From NCBI RefSeq assembly GCF_001277195.1, contig NZ_CP012268.1, forward strand, positions 2,480,001-2,544,000: 64,000 nucleotides of DNA, written 5' to 3'. A program made the translations under genes and the position numbers. Positions 1 through 8,390 of the stretch are shown one piece after another. The notes beneath the pieces were generated by a model. That model was not told the DNA's origin, searched no databases, and saw nothing but the letters and a program-made list of their open reading frames with translations. Positions within the stretch are counted from its first letter, which is position 1, and the number at the start of each line of letters is the position of its first letter. Source of the stretch: Cronobacter muytjensii ATCC 51329. Its GTDB lineage: Bacteria > Pseudomonadota > Gammaproteobacteria > Enterobacterales > Enterobacteriaceae.

Positions 1-1921
1 CACGTTCGCGCTCCAGTAACTGCTGAAGGTATTCGGTGACCTGCTGGCCGGACTCAAACGTCTCGCCGCTCTGTTCGCTTATCTGGTTAAGGCTGTTTTG
101 CGCCGCCAGCCAGACGGGCGCCTGGCTGGTGAGCGTCTTCACGCGGCTCTGGATCTGCTCCAGTTCCTGACGCAGCGTCATGCGCTGTTCGCCCGCCTGA
201 GCAACGCTGTCGGAGAGCGCGGCGATGCGCGCTTCCAGCTCTTCATTGAGCGCTTCGAGATCTTCAGGATCGTAATCTTTGCCCTGACGCTTGCAGAAAT
301 CAGCCAGCAAACGCTCGGCGTCCTGCTGTTCGCGCAGGCGCTGCTCCAGCTCGGAAAGGCGCATGCGCAGCGGCTGTACCTGTTCGGCCAGATGACGCTG
401 CTGACTGGCGTCGCGCAGCAGTTCACGCGCGACGCTCCACGCTTCAGCGCGGCTCACCGGGCCGTTAATGGATGTGACCAGTTGATAAGCCTGTTCGAAC
501 TGGCTGTGCGCGGTTTGCGCGACGCTCATTTTCTGCTCAAGCGACAGCAGGCGCTCGGTGGCCTCCTGCTCTTTCGCCTGGAACGTATCCAGCCATTCGT
601 CAGCGCTTTCGGCGGTCAGATCCGGCAGATGGCACAGTTCACGGGCACGCTCCAGCGCGGTCAGCGCCTGTTGATACTGGATAGCGCGGGTCTGCTGGAC
701 GTCAAGCGCCTGCTGATAATCCGCAAGCTGGCTTTTGAGCTCGTCAACTTCCAGCTCGGCGGCTTCGGCGCGGGCCTCGTTCTCTTCCTGCTGCTCGGCC
801 GCTTCAGCCACCACTTCGCTCTGTTCTTCCAGGCGAATTTGCAGCTCTTCAAGGTCGGCGTCGTAGCGCTCAATTTTCTCCTGCTGGCGCAGCGCAGTCT
901 GCACCAGATTGAGGTGGTCGCTCGCGGCCTGATAATCGGTTTCGAGATCGCCTTCGGCACCGGCGTGCTCGGAGAGCTCGCGCGCCATATCGACATGTTT
1001 ATATTGTTCGGCAGCGAGCTGCTTGCGGCTGGTGAACAGCTCGCGGCGCAGCTCCAGCGCCTGGTCAAGATGAATGCGGCGCTCATTGGCGTGTCGCATA
1101 TAATCCGCCGCCACGTAGTTGGTGGCTTCGGAGATCAGGTGCTTGAACAGATCGCGGTCCGACTGGGTCACGCGGATCGCTTCCAGCGTCATGCGGTTTT
1201 CGCGCAGCGCCGCTTCCATATCCTGGAATGCCTTACGCACGCCGCCGTTTTCCGGCAGCAGGTAGTCGCGCAGCGAGCGGGTAATAGCGCTGGAGATACC
1301 GCCATAGAGCGACGCTTCAATCAGGCGGTAATATTTGCTGCGATCGGATGCTGAGCGCAGACGACGCGCCACCACGCCCAGATCGAACATCAACGAGTGG
1401 TAATCGGTAATGGAGTTAAACAGCTTAAGCTGCACCCCTTCCATCGCATCAATTTTGTCTTTCAGTTCGTTGAGGCTCAGCACGCGCGCCTGACGGTCGT
1501 TCAGGGTTTCCGTCAGGAGCTGCGTCGGCAGCATGGCGCTCGGCAGGCCCTGAATAGCGAACGGTTTGATGTCCACTTTACGATCGCGCCCGGCGACCTG
1601 CTGCAGACGCACACCCACCAGCACGCGCTGATGGCGCGAGTTAACGACGTCAAGCACTGAATAACAGACGCCCGCTTTGAGTTTGCCGTGCAGGCCTTTA
1701 TCGCGCGAGCCGCTGGTCGCGCCCGCTTCGGTAGTATTACGGAAGTGCAGCAGCGTGAGGTCCGGGATCAATGCCGTGACAAACGCCGCCATCGTGGTCG
1801 ATTTCCCGGCGCCGTTGCCGCCGGACAGCGTGGTGACCAGTTCATCGAGATCAAACGTCCGGGCAAAAAAGCCGTTCCAGTTGATAAGCGTTAGCGAGCG
1901 AAACTTACCGCGTTCAATCAT
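1..1921 (-). CDS. mukB: Chromosome partition protein MukB, N-terminal part (3' end outside window)
   Basis: MukB is the SMC-like ATPase of the MukBEF condensin, which compacts and segregates the chromosome. Translation on the minus strand from the ATG at 1919-1921 starts MIERGKFRSLTLINWNGFFA and reaches a Walker A motif GGNGAGKST near residue 35, the nucleotide-binding head. Glu/Gln/Arg-rich heptad-like sequence then runs to the window edge, as expected for the first long coiled coil. About 640 codons are present out of roughly 1486 in E. coli, so the hinge, second coiled coil and C-terminal signature-motif head lie outside. The start overlaps the mukE stop by 8 bp, indicating translational coupling in cmoM-mukF-mukE-mukB. 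I saw no break in the visible frame. Identity is near certain; only completeness is limited. Confidence 0.96.
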   Translation of the reverse strand, partial: MIERGKFRSLTLINWNGFFARTFDLDELVTTLSGGNGAGKSTTMAAFVTALIPDLTLLHFRNTTEAGATSGSRDKGLHGKLKAGVCYSVLDVVNSRHQRVLVGVRLQQVAGRDRKVDIKPFAIQGLPSAMLPTQLLTETLNDRQARVLSLNELKDKIDAMEGVQLKLFNSITDYHSLMFDLGVVARRLRSASDRSKYYRLIEASLYGGISSAITRSLRDYLLPENGGVRKAFQDMEAALRENRMTLEAIRVTQSDRDLFKHLISEATNYVAADYMRHANERRIHLDQALELRRELFTSRKQLAAEQYKHVDMARELSEHAGAEGDLETDYQAASDHLNLVQTALRQQEKIERYDADLEELQIRLEEQSEVVAEAAEQQEENEARAEAAELEVDELKSQLADYQQALDVQQTRAIQYQQALTALERARELCHLPDLTAESADEWLDTFQAKEQEATERLLSLEQKMSVAQTAHSQFEQAYQLVTSINGPVSRAEAWSVARELLRDASQQRHLAEQVQPLRMRLSELEQRLREQQDAERLLADFCKRQGKDYDPEDLEALNEELEARIAALSDSVAQAGEQRMTLRQELEQIQSRVKTLTSQAPVWLAAQNSLNQISEQSGETFESGQQVTEYLQQLLERER

Positions 1922-2624
1922 TGTCATCCTCCGCGTTATCCTGCTGGGTATCGTCGTTCTCATCATTGAGCTGCAGGTGGTTTTCCACCGGCATCGCTTC
2001 GCCGTCGCGGATCATGCGCAGCTGCGCATCGCGCGGGTCGTCGCCGGCGCGCACGTCCGCACCGAAGCGGAATACCGACTCAGTGATGCGGAATTTGCTG
2101 CTGTCATGGCCCATAAACCAGACCATACCGAGACGACGCAGGCGGCTCAGGGAAGAGCGCACTTTCTCCTGCAGCTTCTGACGGTCGAGATCCGACCCGG
2201 TTGAGCGGTTGTTCACCAGCTTCAGTAATCTGGTCTCATCCGCCAGCGCCAGCAGCTCATCATACAGCTCCTGCTGGGTGAAGATGCCTTCGTTCGCCAG
2301 CCGCTCGGGGCTCAGGTAGAGATAGCAGAGGATTTTGCCGACCATCATATCCAGCTCGGATAGCACCGAGCGCGGGATGAGCGTGGTGGAGCGCGGACGG
2401 AGATAGAAAAATCCTTCCGGCGCGCGGATAAGCTCCACGCTATAGCGGCTGTAGAACTCTTCCAGCTCGCCCTGGAAGTCCATCAGAAAGGCGTGATTAT
2501 CCAGTTCATCCAGGCCAATGTGACGCCCGGCGCGCAACTGGCTGTCGAGCGCCGGAAACAGCGGATTCGCGAGCGCCAGCGCCAGCTTCACTGGCATCAC
2601 GTGTTCAATATTTGTCGATGACAT
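1914..2624 (-). CDS. mukE: Chromosome partition protein MukE
   Basis: MukE is the kite-type accessory subunit that bridges MukF and the MukB heads in the condensin complex. The predicted 236-residue protein starts MSSTNIEHVMPVKLALALAN and contains the conserved block around residues 70-120 (RPRSTTLIPRSVLSELDMMV). The C-terminus is acidic and Asp/Asn-rich (NDENDDTQQDNAEDDND), the variable tail seen in enterobacterial MukE. I chose the ATG at 2622-2624, which overlaps the mukF end by 20 bp and matches the longer E. coli form. An internal ATG at 2597 (MPVKLAL) gives the shorter form used in some annotations, and an upstream in-frame ATG at 2651 would add nine residues that do not look conserved. 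It is third in the cmoM-mukF-mukE-mukB operon. Confidence 0.95.
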   Translation of the reverse strand: MSSTNIEHVMPVKLALALANPLFPALDSQLRAGRHIGLDELDNHAFLMDFQGELEEFYSRYSVELIRAPEGFFYLRPRSTTLIPRSVLSELDMMVGKILCYLYLSPERLANEGIFTQQELYDELLALADETRLLKLVNNRSTGSDLDRQKLQEKVRSSLSRLRRLGMVWFMGHDSSKFRITESVFRFGADVRAGDDPRDAQLRMIRDGEAMPVENHLQLNDENDDTQQDNAEDDND

Positions 2625-3927
2625 TCGCCTGTACCTTGGCTCCATAATCATTAATCGGCTGCCATTTGGCCGGCAGCCCGGTAAAGTCCGCTTCAGCGAC
2701 GCCCAGACGCACTGCCTGGTCTACCACAATGCGCGCCACGTCGAAATGACGGGCCCGCGGGAACTGAGTCAGGTATTCGCGCATCACGACGCTTAAGTCG
2801 AGCGGCTGCTGGCGTTCCCGGTAGACGTCAAGCTGGGCTTCAATCATCGCCGCCAGCTGTTCGCGGATCTCGTTAAACTCTTCAAATTCCAGATCCGGCG
2901 GGAGTTCGCCGGTGACTTCTTCATCGCGCAGCGTCATCTCTTCATCGCGCATATCGAGCAGACGATCGGCGCTGGCGTAGGTGAGCGCCCACGGCGCGTC
3001 GAAATAGTTCTGTACCGACTGGCGCAGGCGCTGGGCAAAGACGCGGTTTTTATCCATATCAATCGCGGTACGGATAAATTTATGGACGTGACGGTCATAG
3101 CCGATCCACAGGTCAATCGCCTGCTGGCCCCAGCTGATAATACGGTCGAGCTTGCTTTGCAGGTCATACGTCAGGCGGTCGATGAAATGCAGATCGTCAC
3201 GGCCAAGCGTCGCTTCCTGAATTTGCAGCAGGTTGGCCTGCAGCTTATCGCCCGCCGCCTCCAGCGTATCCTGCAATTCACGCAGCGTGCCGGAGGTCTC
3301 CGACAGCAGCAGTTCGCAGCTGGAGATCGCCGCGCGCCAGTCTTTATTCAGCAACTGGGCAATATCGTCTTTTACCAGCTGTTGCTGCTCGTCCATGATG
3401 CGCTGAGTGAGATCGATGCTGTCGAAAATTTCTGCCACCGAATATTTGAGCGGCGCGTAAACGTTGCGGTGCCAGTGGAATTCATCGCCCCCTTCCAGGG
3501 CAGCGTCCGCAGCGCGTTTGAGTTCACTGGCCACGATCGAGAGCTGCATGGACAGGCGTAGCGTGGAGAATTCACGCTGGCGGATATAGTAATCAGTGAT
3601 GCCGATACCCAGCGGCGTCAGGCGATAAATCGCGTTGCCTTCCGCCTGTTCGCTGGTAAAGCGGTTAAGCAGACGCTGGCGCACCATGTCGTTAATGGCG
3701 TTGTTGGCGCGCTGGGCGACCGTCTCTGTGGATTGCTCAAACGCGTCGCTGACGTGGCGAAACGCGTCCACCAGCTCCCCTTCGCTCATTTCGCCGTCCA
3801 GCCTTTCACCGTTCAGCGTGGCGATAGCCAGCAAAAACGCCAGCCTGTCCACCGGAAGCTGGATCGAGAAATCGTTTTTCCTGGCCCAGGCAACCAGTTC
3901 AGGGACTGTCTGGGAAAAAGTACTCAT
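2605..3927 (-). CDS. mukF: Chromosome partition protein MukF (kleisin)
   Basis: MukF is the kleisin of MukBEF. It dimerises through its N-terminal winged-helix region, binds MukE in the middle and contacts the MukB heads. The 440 residues equal the E. coli length. The N-terminus (MSTFSQTVPELVAWARKNDF) and the motif PVDRLAFLLAIATLNGERLD are characteristic, and an acidic linker (around residues 320-350, EVTGELPPDLEFEEFNEI) precedes the C-terminal winged helix. The gene starts only 3 bp after the cmoM stop and overlaps mukE, so the operon is tightly coupled. No internal defect was noticed. Confidence 0.96.
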   Translation of the reverse strand: MSTFSQTVPELVAWARKNDFSIQLPVDRLAFLLAIATLNGERLDGEMSEGELVDAFRHVSDAFEQSTETVAQRANNAINDMVRQRLLNRFTSEQAEGNAIYRLTPLGIGITDYYIRQREFSTLRLSMQLSIVASELKRAADAALEGGDEFHWHRNVYAPLKYSVAEIFDSIDLTQRIMDEQQQLVKDDIAQLLNKDWRAAISSCELLLSETSGTLRELQDTLEAAGDKLQANLLQIQEATLGRDDLHFIDRLTYDLQSKLDRIISWGQQAIDLWIGYDRHVHKFIRTAIDMDKNRVFAQRLRQSVQNYFDAPWALTYASADRLLDMRDEEMTLRDEEVTGELPPDLEFEEFNEIREQLAAMIEAQLDVYRERQQPLDLSVVMREYLTQFPRARHFDVARIVVDQAVRLGVAEADFTGLPAKWQPINDYGAKVQANVIDKY

Positions 3928-3930
3928 AAT

Positions 3931-4716
3931 TTATCCTTGGATCTCCGGCTTAAACGCAGTGACATGGATGTATCGGCCCAGGCTCACCCAGGGCTCCTGT
4001 CGGCAGTAACGCGTTTCAAGCTCAAGCAGCGTCTCGTATTCGTCGCGCTGCTGATGTTTTTCACGCAGATAGTCATGGAAAACTCGCACGCCGGTTTTGC
4101 TGTGGATCTGCCAGCCCATCTCTTCAAGCCAGCGGTAAACCTGCTGCGGCTCGCGCGGGTAATCCGGCGAAAGGGTGCGTTTTTTCTTTTTGGGCATGCC
4201 TTGTTGCACGTAGGCGAAGTTACCTGCCACCATGTTGTGCATCAGCAGGCCGTTGGCGTTGTAGAACATCAGTGAGAGCGCGCCGCCCGGCGCCAGGCAT
4301 TGCCATAAATGGCGCAGCGCCGCCTGCGGATCGGCCACCCATTCCAGCACAGCGTGAAACAATATCAGATCAACCGGGCTTTCCAAATGCTGACCTGCGT
4401 CCTGCGCGGCGCATTGTACAAAATGCATGTTGCCGCTCACACCTTTCTCCTGGGCGGCCTGACGCGCGCGGGCTATCATTTCCGCCGAGAGATCGCACAG
4501 CAACACCTGATGGCCACGCTCAGCGAGGCGACAGGCGGTTTGCCCCTCGCCGCCGCCGGCGTCAAGCACGCGCAGTGGACGGTCGGGCAAGGCGCTTAAC
4601 AACGCGTCGAGATCCTGCCAGAGGATAGCCTGACGCAACTGGCCTTTTGTTGTACCGTAAATGTTGCGCGCAAACTTTTCGGCGATGTCATCAAAATTGC
4701 GATCCCGCATGGGCAC
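3931..4716 (-). CDS. cmoM: tRNA 5-carboxymethoxyuridine methyltransferase CmoM
   Basis: CmoM (formerly SmtA) uses S-adenosylmethionine to methylate 5-carboxymethoxyuridine at the wobble position of certain tRNAs, giving the methyl ester. The 261-residue protein matches the E. coli length. It has a class I methyltransferase fold with the SAM-binding glycine motif LDAGGGEGQTA at residues 51-61 and a later acidic motif LCDLSAEMIARA. The start MPMRDRNFDDIAEKFARNIYG agrees with the family. It is the promoter-proximal gene of the muk operon, separated from mukF by 3 bp, and diverges from elyC across a 126 bp gap that must hold both promoters. Confidence 0.95.
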   Translation of the reverse strand: MPMRDRNFDDIAEKFARNIYGTTKGQLRQAILWQDLDALLSALPDRPLRVLDAGGGEGQTACRLAERGHQVLLCDLSAEMIARARQAAQEKGVSGNMHFVQCAAQDAGQHLESPVDLILFHAVLEWVADPQAALRHLWQCLAPGGALSLMFYNANGLLMHNMVAGNFAYVQQGMPKKKKRTLSPDYPREPQQVYRWLEEMGWQIHSKTGVRVFHDYLREKHQQRDEYETLLELETRYCRQEPWVSLGRYIHVTAFKPEIQG

Positions 4717-4842
4717 ACTCTCCAGGTGATAAGCGCATCCGGCAAAACCGCTATTTTGTCACAGCCGGAGGGAGAATGAACCCATCTGGCGTAAGATAGG
4801 CAGCCTTTACCTGCCGTATGGTTAAAAAAGGACCCATAACCG

Positions 4843-5622
4843 ATGCTTTTTATTCTGAAAAAAATCACCGGCGCGCTGCTGCTGCCGCTGCCGTTTCTGC
4901 TACTGATGATGGGCATCGCGCTGGCGCTGCTGTGGTTCACGCGATTTAAGAAAAGCGGGAAAGTGTTAATGACGGCAAGCTGGCTGGTTTTGCTGCTATT
5001 GAGCCTGCAACCGGTCGCCGACGGCCTGCTAAGACCCGTGGAAGATGATTACCCCACCTGGCGCGGCGAAAAGGCGAATTATATTGTGGTGCTGGGCGGC
5101 GGCTACACCTGGAACGACAAATGGGCGCCCAGCTCGAATCTTATCAATAACAGCCTGCCACGGGTGACCGAAGGGGTGCGGCTGTGGCTGGCCAATCCCG
5201 GCGCGAAGATGGTCTTTACCGGCGCGCGCGCCACTACTAATCCGGTGAGCACGGCGGAAGCGGGCGCCCGCGTGGCAGAAAGCTTAGGCGTTCCGCGTAG
5301 CGACATCATTACGCTTGATACGCCCAGAGATACGGAAGAAGAAGCGGCGGCTGTCGCGAAAGCGCTGGGCAAGGAGCCGTTTTTGCTGGTTACCTCGGCA
5401 TCTCATCTGCCGCGCGCGGTAATTTTCTTCAGGCGACAGGGGTTAAACCCGATCCCCGCGCCCGCCAACCAGATGGCGATAACGTCGCCGCTTAATCCTT
5501 GGGAGCGTATTTATCCGTCCTCGCTGTGGCTGATGCATAGCGAACGCGCCGGGTATGAGATCCTCGGGCGCGTCTGGCAGTGGATGAAAGGCATGGGTTC
5601 AGGCGACCCAGGGCAGAAGTGA
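4843..5622 (+). CDS. elyC: Envelope biogenesis factor ElyC (DUF218)
   Basis: ElyC is an inner-membrane protein needed for normal peptidoglycan synthesis at low temperature and linked to undecaprenyl-phosphate lipid carrier metabolism; its exact reaction is not settled. The 259-residue product equals the E. coli length. It has two hydrophobic segments at about residues 8-32 and 42-58, followed by a DUF218 domain from about residue 78 containing IVVLGGGYTW (81-90). The ATG at 4843 follows a purine-rich AAAAAAGGACC site. Its last 24 bp overlap the 3' end of convergent ycbJ (5599-5622). It diverges from cmoM. Confidence 0.93.
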   Translation: MLFILKKITGALLLPLPFLLLMMGIALALLWFTRFKKSGKVLMTASWLVLLLLSLQPVADGLLRPVEDDYPTWRGEKANYIVVLGGGYTWNDKWAPSSNLINNSLPRVTEGVRLWLANPGAKMVFTGARATTNPVSTAEAGARVAESLGVPRSDIITLDTPRDTEEEAAAVAKALGKEPFLLVTSASHLPRAVIFFRRQGLNPIPAPANQMAITSPLNPWERIYPSSLWLMHSERAGYEILGRVWQWMKGMGSGDPGQK

Positions 5623-6492
5623 TTCCGATGCGGTGTTAAACGCCGCGCGGTTCATTTTGCCGGTTTGTAACAGTTGCGCCACTTCATCCCACAACACGTA
5701 GAGCCAGCGGCGCCAGAGGAAGGACTCCGCGACCGGCGCGCGCTGGAGATAACGCCAGAAGAGGCTTTCGGCAAGCGGTGTGTCGAAAAGGCGGAACAGC
5801 TCATACTCGCGCGGCGCCCAGAGCACGATGCCCGGGTTGACCATCGCCAGCAGTTGATCGCTGCGCGCGTCTTTCAACATGCTGCGCAGATTGAAATTCC
5901 CGTGGATCAGCACGCAGTTATCGTTAAACCCGGCGAACATCCCCTCAAGGCATTCGCGCGTACGAAACAGCATGCGTTTATCCTGCATTGTCAGGCCGGT
6001 ATTCTGATACTGATTGAGCGTGCTCCAGAGCACCTCGACCCGCTGGCGATACCAGAACGGCCAGAGATTTTCCTGGGTGCTGTCGACGCTCCCCACGCAG
6101 CCGTGGCTGTCGACGCGGTGCCAGCTTAACAGCGCTTCGATTATCTGATCCTGCAACTGCTCCCAGCGCTGCGGCGTGCGCGCCGGCGCTTCCACCGGCA
6201 CCCCGCGCAGACGCTCCATCAGCAGTACATCCGGCCCCGGATGTTCTTCGTGGGTCATCACGCCGTACACTACCGGCAGACGCACCGTGCCGTAACGCGC
6301 CAGTATCGACATTTTCCCGGCCTGCTGTTGCGCAAGCCCGGGCGAGGTAAAGCTTCGTGCCAGCAGCGGCAGCGGATTGCCTTTGCTGTCATACAGCGAC
6401 CAGAGCGCCGTATCCGGTTTTTCGCTGATGCATTCAAGCCGACTGAGTTTTTCACCTAACAGATGACTGAGTTCCGCACGCAGTTGATCCAT
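5599..6492 (-). CDS. ycbJ: YcbJ, aminoglycoside-phosphotransferase-like protein with degenerate catalytic motifs
   Basis: This 297-residue protein matches E. coli YcbJ, an uncharacterised member of the APH/choline kinase-like fold. At residues 197-204 I read HGNFNLRS where active APH enzymes carry HGDxxxxN, so the catalytic Asp is Asn. The later metal-binding ID motif appears as MVNPGIVLW, again with Asn for Asp. An N-terminal lobe with DVLLMERLRGVPVE (88-101) resembles the hinge region of these kinases. The sequence suggests a pseudo-kinase or an altered chemistry, but that is inference. A plausible AAGGGTAA ribosome site precedes the ATG at 6490-6492. It converges on elyC with a 24 bp overlap. 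Confidence 0.85.
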   Translation of the reverse strand: MDQLRAELSHLLGEKLSRLECISEKPDTALWSLYDSKGNPLPLLARSFTSPGLAQQQAGKMSILARYGTVRLPVVYGVMTHEEHPGPDVLLMERLRGVPVEAPARTPQRWEQLQDQIIEALLSWHRVDSHGCVGSVDSTQENLWPFWYRQRVEVLWSTLNQYQNTGLTMQDKRMLFRTRECLEGMFAGFNDNCVLIHGNFNLRSMLKDARSDQLLAMVNPGIVLWAPREYELFRLFDTPLAESLFWRYLQRAPVAESFLWRRWLYVLWDEVAQLLQTGKMNRAAFNTASESLLPWVA

Positions 6493-6584
6493 TTGCCGTT
6501 ACCCTTATAAAAGCTGTTGTTTTTATAATGGGCGTCCTGAAGGCAGATGTCATCTGCTGAGATCAATTCCTCGCCAGTTTGACG

Positions 6585-7007
6585 CTAACGGTAAAGCGGA
6601 AGGTTGCCCGTTAACCGGGCGATGTGCTTTTTCGGCCCGACCAGCCCGAGCGCCGCCAGTTCGGTCTGCTCGCTGGTGGTCCCGGCGATTCGCCGCTCAT
6701 ACTCCTCCCAGGTTTTACACGATTGCGCCAGGGCGCTGAAGGGCAGCACCAGAATCTGCGGATCGTTTCGCGCGGCGTTAAAGAGGCTCAGCAATGTGTT
6801 GCCCTCGCCGAGCAATACCGGCAGCGGCGCGCGGATCACCCCCGGGTAGACGACGCCATCGGCACTTAGCATATCCGGCCCGACCAGTGCCTCCACCCTG
6901 CGCCCGAGGCAGACGCCGAGCACGCTGGCGGCATTCATGGCAAGGCCCGGCGTCAGCGCGCGGTCGACGACGATAGTGCATTTATGCAGGCTGGTATCGA
7001 ATTGCAT
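6585..7007 (-). CDS. DUF2000 family protein (PTH2-like fold), function unknown
   Basis: This 140-residue protein has the DUF2000 signature in its N-terminal third: KCTIVVDRALTPGLAMNAAS, then VLGVCLG. The family is related in fold to bacterial/archaeal type 2 peptidyl-tRNA hydrolases, but no activity is established for it. No signal peptide or membrane segment is visible, so it is probably cytoplasmic. An AGGGAG ribosome site lies just before the ATG at 7005-7007. It has no counterpart between ycbJ and kdsB in E. coli K-12. It diverges from an Lrp/AsnC regulator across 126 bp containing two inverted repeats, so that regulator probably controls it. I cannot assign a substrate. Confidence 0.8.
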   Translation of the reverse strand: MQFDTSLHKCTIVVDRALTPGLAMNAASVLGVCLGRRVEALVGPDMLSADGVVYPGVIRAPLPVLLGEGNTLLSLFNAARNDPQILVLPFSALAQSCKTWEEYERRIAGTTSEQTELAALGLVGPKKHIARLTGNLPLYR

Positions 7008-7055
7008 ATTTTTCTCCCTGTCAGTTGTTATGGACAGTCTGCCCGATAATGCCGG

Positions 7056-7113
7056 ATAAAAATGTTCTTTTATGCACCAAAATGCGCGGTTAAAGGGTAA
7101 AATTACCCTTTAA
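7056..7113. promoter_or_regulatory. Inverted repeats between DUF2000 gene and AsnC-type regulator (candidate operator)
   Basis: Two palindromes lie in this divergent intergenic region. At 7090-7100 and 7103-7113 there is a perfect 11 bp inverted repeat, TTAAAGGGTAA and TTACCCTTTAA, separated by AA. At 7056-7073 there is ATAAAA-N6-TTTTAT. AT-rich dyads of this kind are typical operators for Lrp/AsnC proteins, and the larger one is only about 20 bp from the regulator's start codon, suiting autorepression. The dyads are seen directly; the operator role is inferred. Confidence 0.5.
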
Positions 7114-7133
7114 ATTCGGTAATAAGGAAAATT

Positions 7134-7619
7134 ATGTCTGACGATACGCTGGCACCTGCTGACATCACCCTGCTGACGCTGCTGCAACAGGACGCGCGCA
7201 TAACCAACCAGGCGCTGGCGGATGCCGTTAATCTTTCGCCTTCGCCCTGCTGGCGCAAGGTGAAGAAGCTGGAAGAAGATAAGGTTATCCTCGGTTATCA
7301 CGCCGCGCTGGACCGTCGGAAAATCGGCCTTGGCGTGATGGTGTTTGTGCGCGTAAGCATCGACAGCCACAGCGAAACACAGGCACGACGCTTTGAACAG
7401 GAGGTCATGGAGCTTGAAAATGTTGTCGCCTGCTACAGCATCGGCGGTGATGCCGATTTCCTGTTACAGGTGGTGTCGCGCGACCTCGATGCCTATGCAG
7501 AATTCGCCATGTCGGTATTGCGCCGTCTGCCGGGCATTAAAGAGATGCAAAGTATGTTTGTGCTAAAGGAGATAAAACCGTTCCAGACGCTGCCGGTCAG
7601 CGCCGCAGGGCGGCAATAA
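7134..7619 (+). CDS. Lrp/AsnC-family transcriptional regulator
   Basis: The 161-residue protein has the two-domain Lrp/AsnC layout. A winged helix-turn-helix lies at about residues 8-60 (ITNQALADAVNLSPSPCWRK is the recognition part). A RAM-type ligand/oligomerisation domain runs from about 68 to 150 and includes CYSIGGDADFLLQVVSRDLD. It resembles the YbaO/DecR subgroup more than Lrp itself. A good AAGGAAAA ribosome site precedes the ATG. It is absent from this position in E. coli K-12 and is transcribed away from the DUF2000 gene, its likely target. The effector is probably an amino acid or small metabolite but cannot be read from the sequence. Confidence 0.88.
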   Translation: MSDDTLAPADITLLTLLQQDARITNQALADAVNLSPSPCWRKVKKLEEDKVILGYHAALDRRKIGLGVMVFVRVSIDSHSETQARRFEQEVMELENVVACYSIGGDADFLLQVVSRDLDAYAEFAMSVLRRLPGIKEMQSMFVLKEIKPFQTLPVSAAGRQ

Positions 7620-7642
7620 AAAACCGGCCTTGGCCGGTTTTC
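7617..7642. terminator. Bidirectional terminator between the AsnC-type gene and kdsB
   Basis: AAACCGGCC-TT-GGCCGGTTT (7621-7640) is flanked by an A-run on the left and TTTTCG on the right, so it can end transcription from both convergent genes. It lies between the regulator stop (7619) and the kdsB stop (7644). Confidence 0.8.
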
Positions 7643-7643
7643 G

Positions 7644-8390
7644 TTAACGCATCTCGGCGCGCACGCGCTCAAGATCTTCAGGCGTATCGACGCCGGTTCC
7701 CGGCACGACTTCGGCGACGGCCACATGGATTTTCTCGCCATGCCACAGGACGCGCAACTGCTCCAGCATTTCAATCTGCTCAAGCGGGCTGGCAGGCCAG
7801 GTAACGTAACGGCGGATGAAACCCGCACGATAGCCGTAAATACCGATATGGCGCAGGAAGCTGTCGCCGATAGCGTCGCGCGACTGCGCGAAACGATCGC
7901 GATCCCACGGAATGGTGGCGCGAGAGAAGTAGAGCGCGTAGCCCTGCGCGTCCATCACCACTTTCACCGCGTTCGGGTTAAACGCTTCGTGCGCGTCATG
8001 AACCGGTACCGCCAGCGTCGCCATACCCGCCTGAGCGCCCGCCAGGTTTTCCGCCACCTGACGAATAATCGCCGGCGGGATCATCGGCTCGTCGCCCTGC
8101 ACGTTCACAATAACCGTATCATCGGCGAAACCGCATTTCTCCACGACTTCCGCTAAACGCTCGGTGCCAGACTGGTGATCGGCGCGGGTCATACAGACTT
8201 CGCCGCCTGCCGCTTCAATTGCGCGGGCGACATCGGGGTGGTCGGTCGCGACAATGATTCGCTCAGCGCCCGATTCGCGCGCGCGTTCCAGCACATGCAC
8301 AATCATCGGTTTGCCGTTGATATCCACAAGCGGCTTGCCCGGCAGACGCGTCGATGCGTAACGGGCGGGAATAATGACCACAAAACTCAT
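7644..8390 (-). CDS. kdsB: 3-deoxy-manno-octulosonate cytidylyltransferase KdsB
   Basis: KdsB transfers CMP from CTP to Kdo, making CMP-Kdo for the inner core of lipopolysaccharide; it is cytoplasmic and essential. The 248-residue product equals the E. coli length. The N-terminal nucleotide-binding motif is IIPARYASTRLPGKPL (residues 6-21), with TRADHQSGTERLAEV and VNVQGDEPMIP further on. The start overlaps the ycaR stop by 4 bp (ATGA), as in other enterobacteria, so kdsB is co-translated with ycaR. It sits in the group msbA-lpxK-ycaQ-ycaR-kdsB, which links lipid A export and Kdo supply. Confidence 0.97.
   Translation of the reverse strand: MSFVVIIPARYASTRLPGKPLVDINGKPMIVHVLERARESGAERIIVATDHPDVARAIEAAGGEVCMTRADHQSGTERLAEVVEKCGFADDTVIVNVQGDEPMIPPAIIRQVAENLAGAQAGMATLAVPVHDAHEAFNPNAVKVVMDAQGYALYFSRATIPWDRDRFAQSRDAIGDSFLRHIGIYGYRAGFIRRYVTWPASPLEQIEMLEQLRVLWHGEKIHVAVAEVVPGTGVDTPEDLERVRAEMR

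Noticed and set aside
98..1354. 418-codon plus-strand open frame opposite mukB
   Set aside because: The minus strand encodes MukB with its Walker A motif; the plus frame is a shadow.
4727..4746. Short GATAAGCGCATCCGGCA sequence resembling half of an E. coli REP element
   Set aside because: Only one arm is present with no palindromic partner; may be a decayed REP but cannot be supported.
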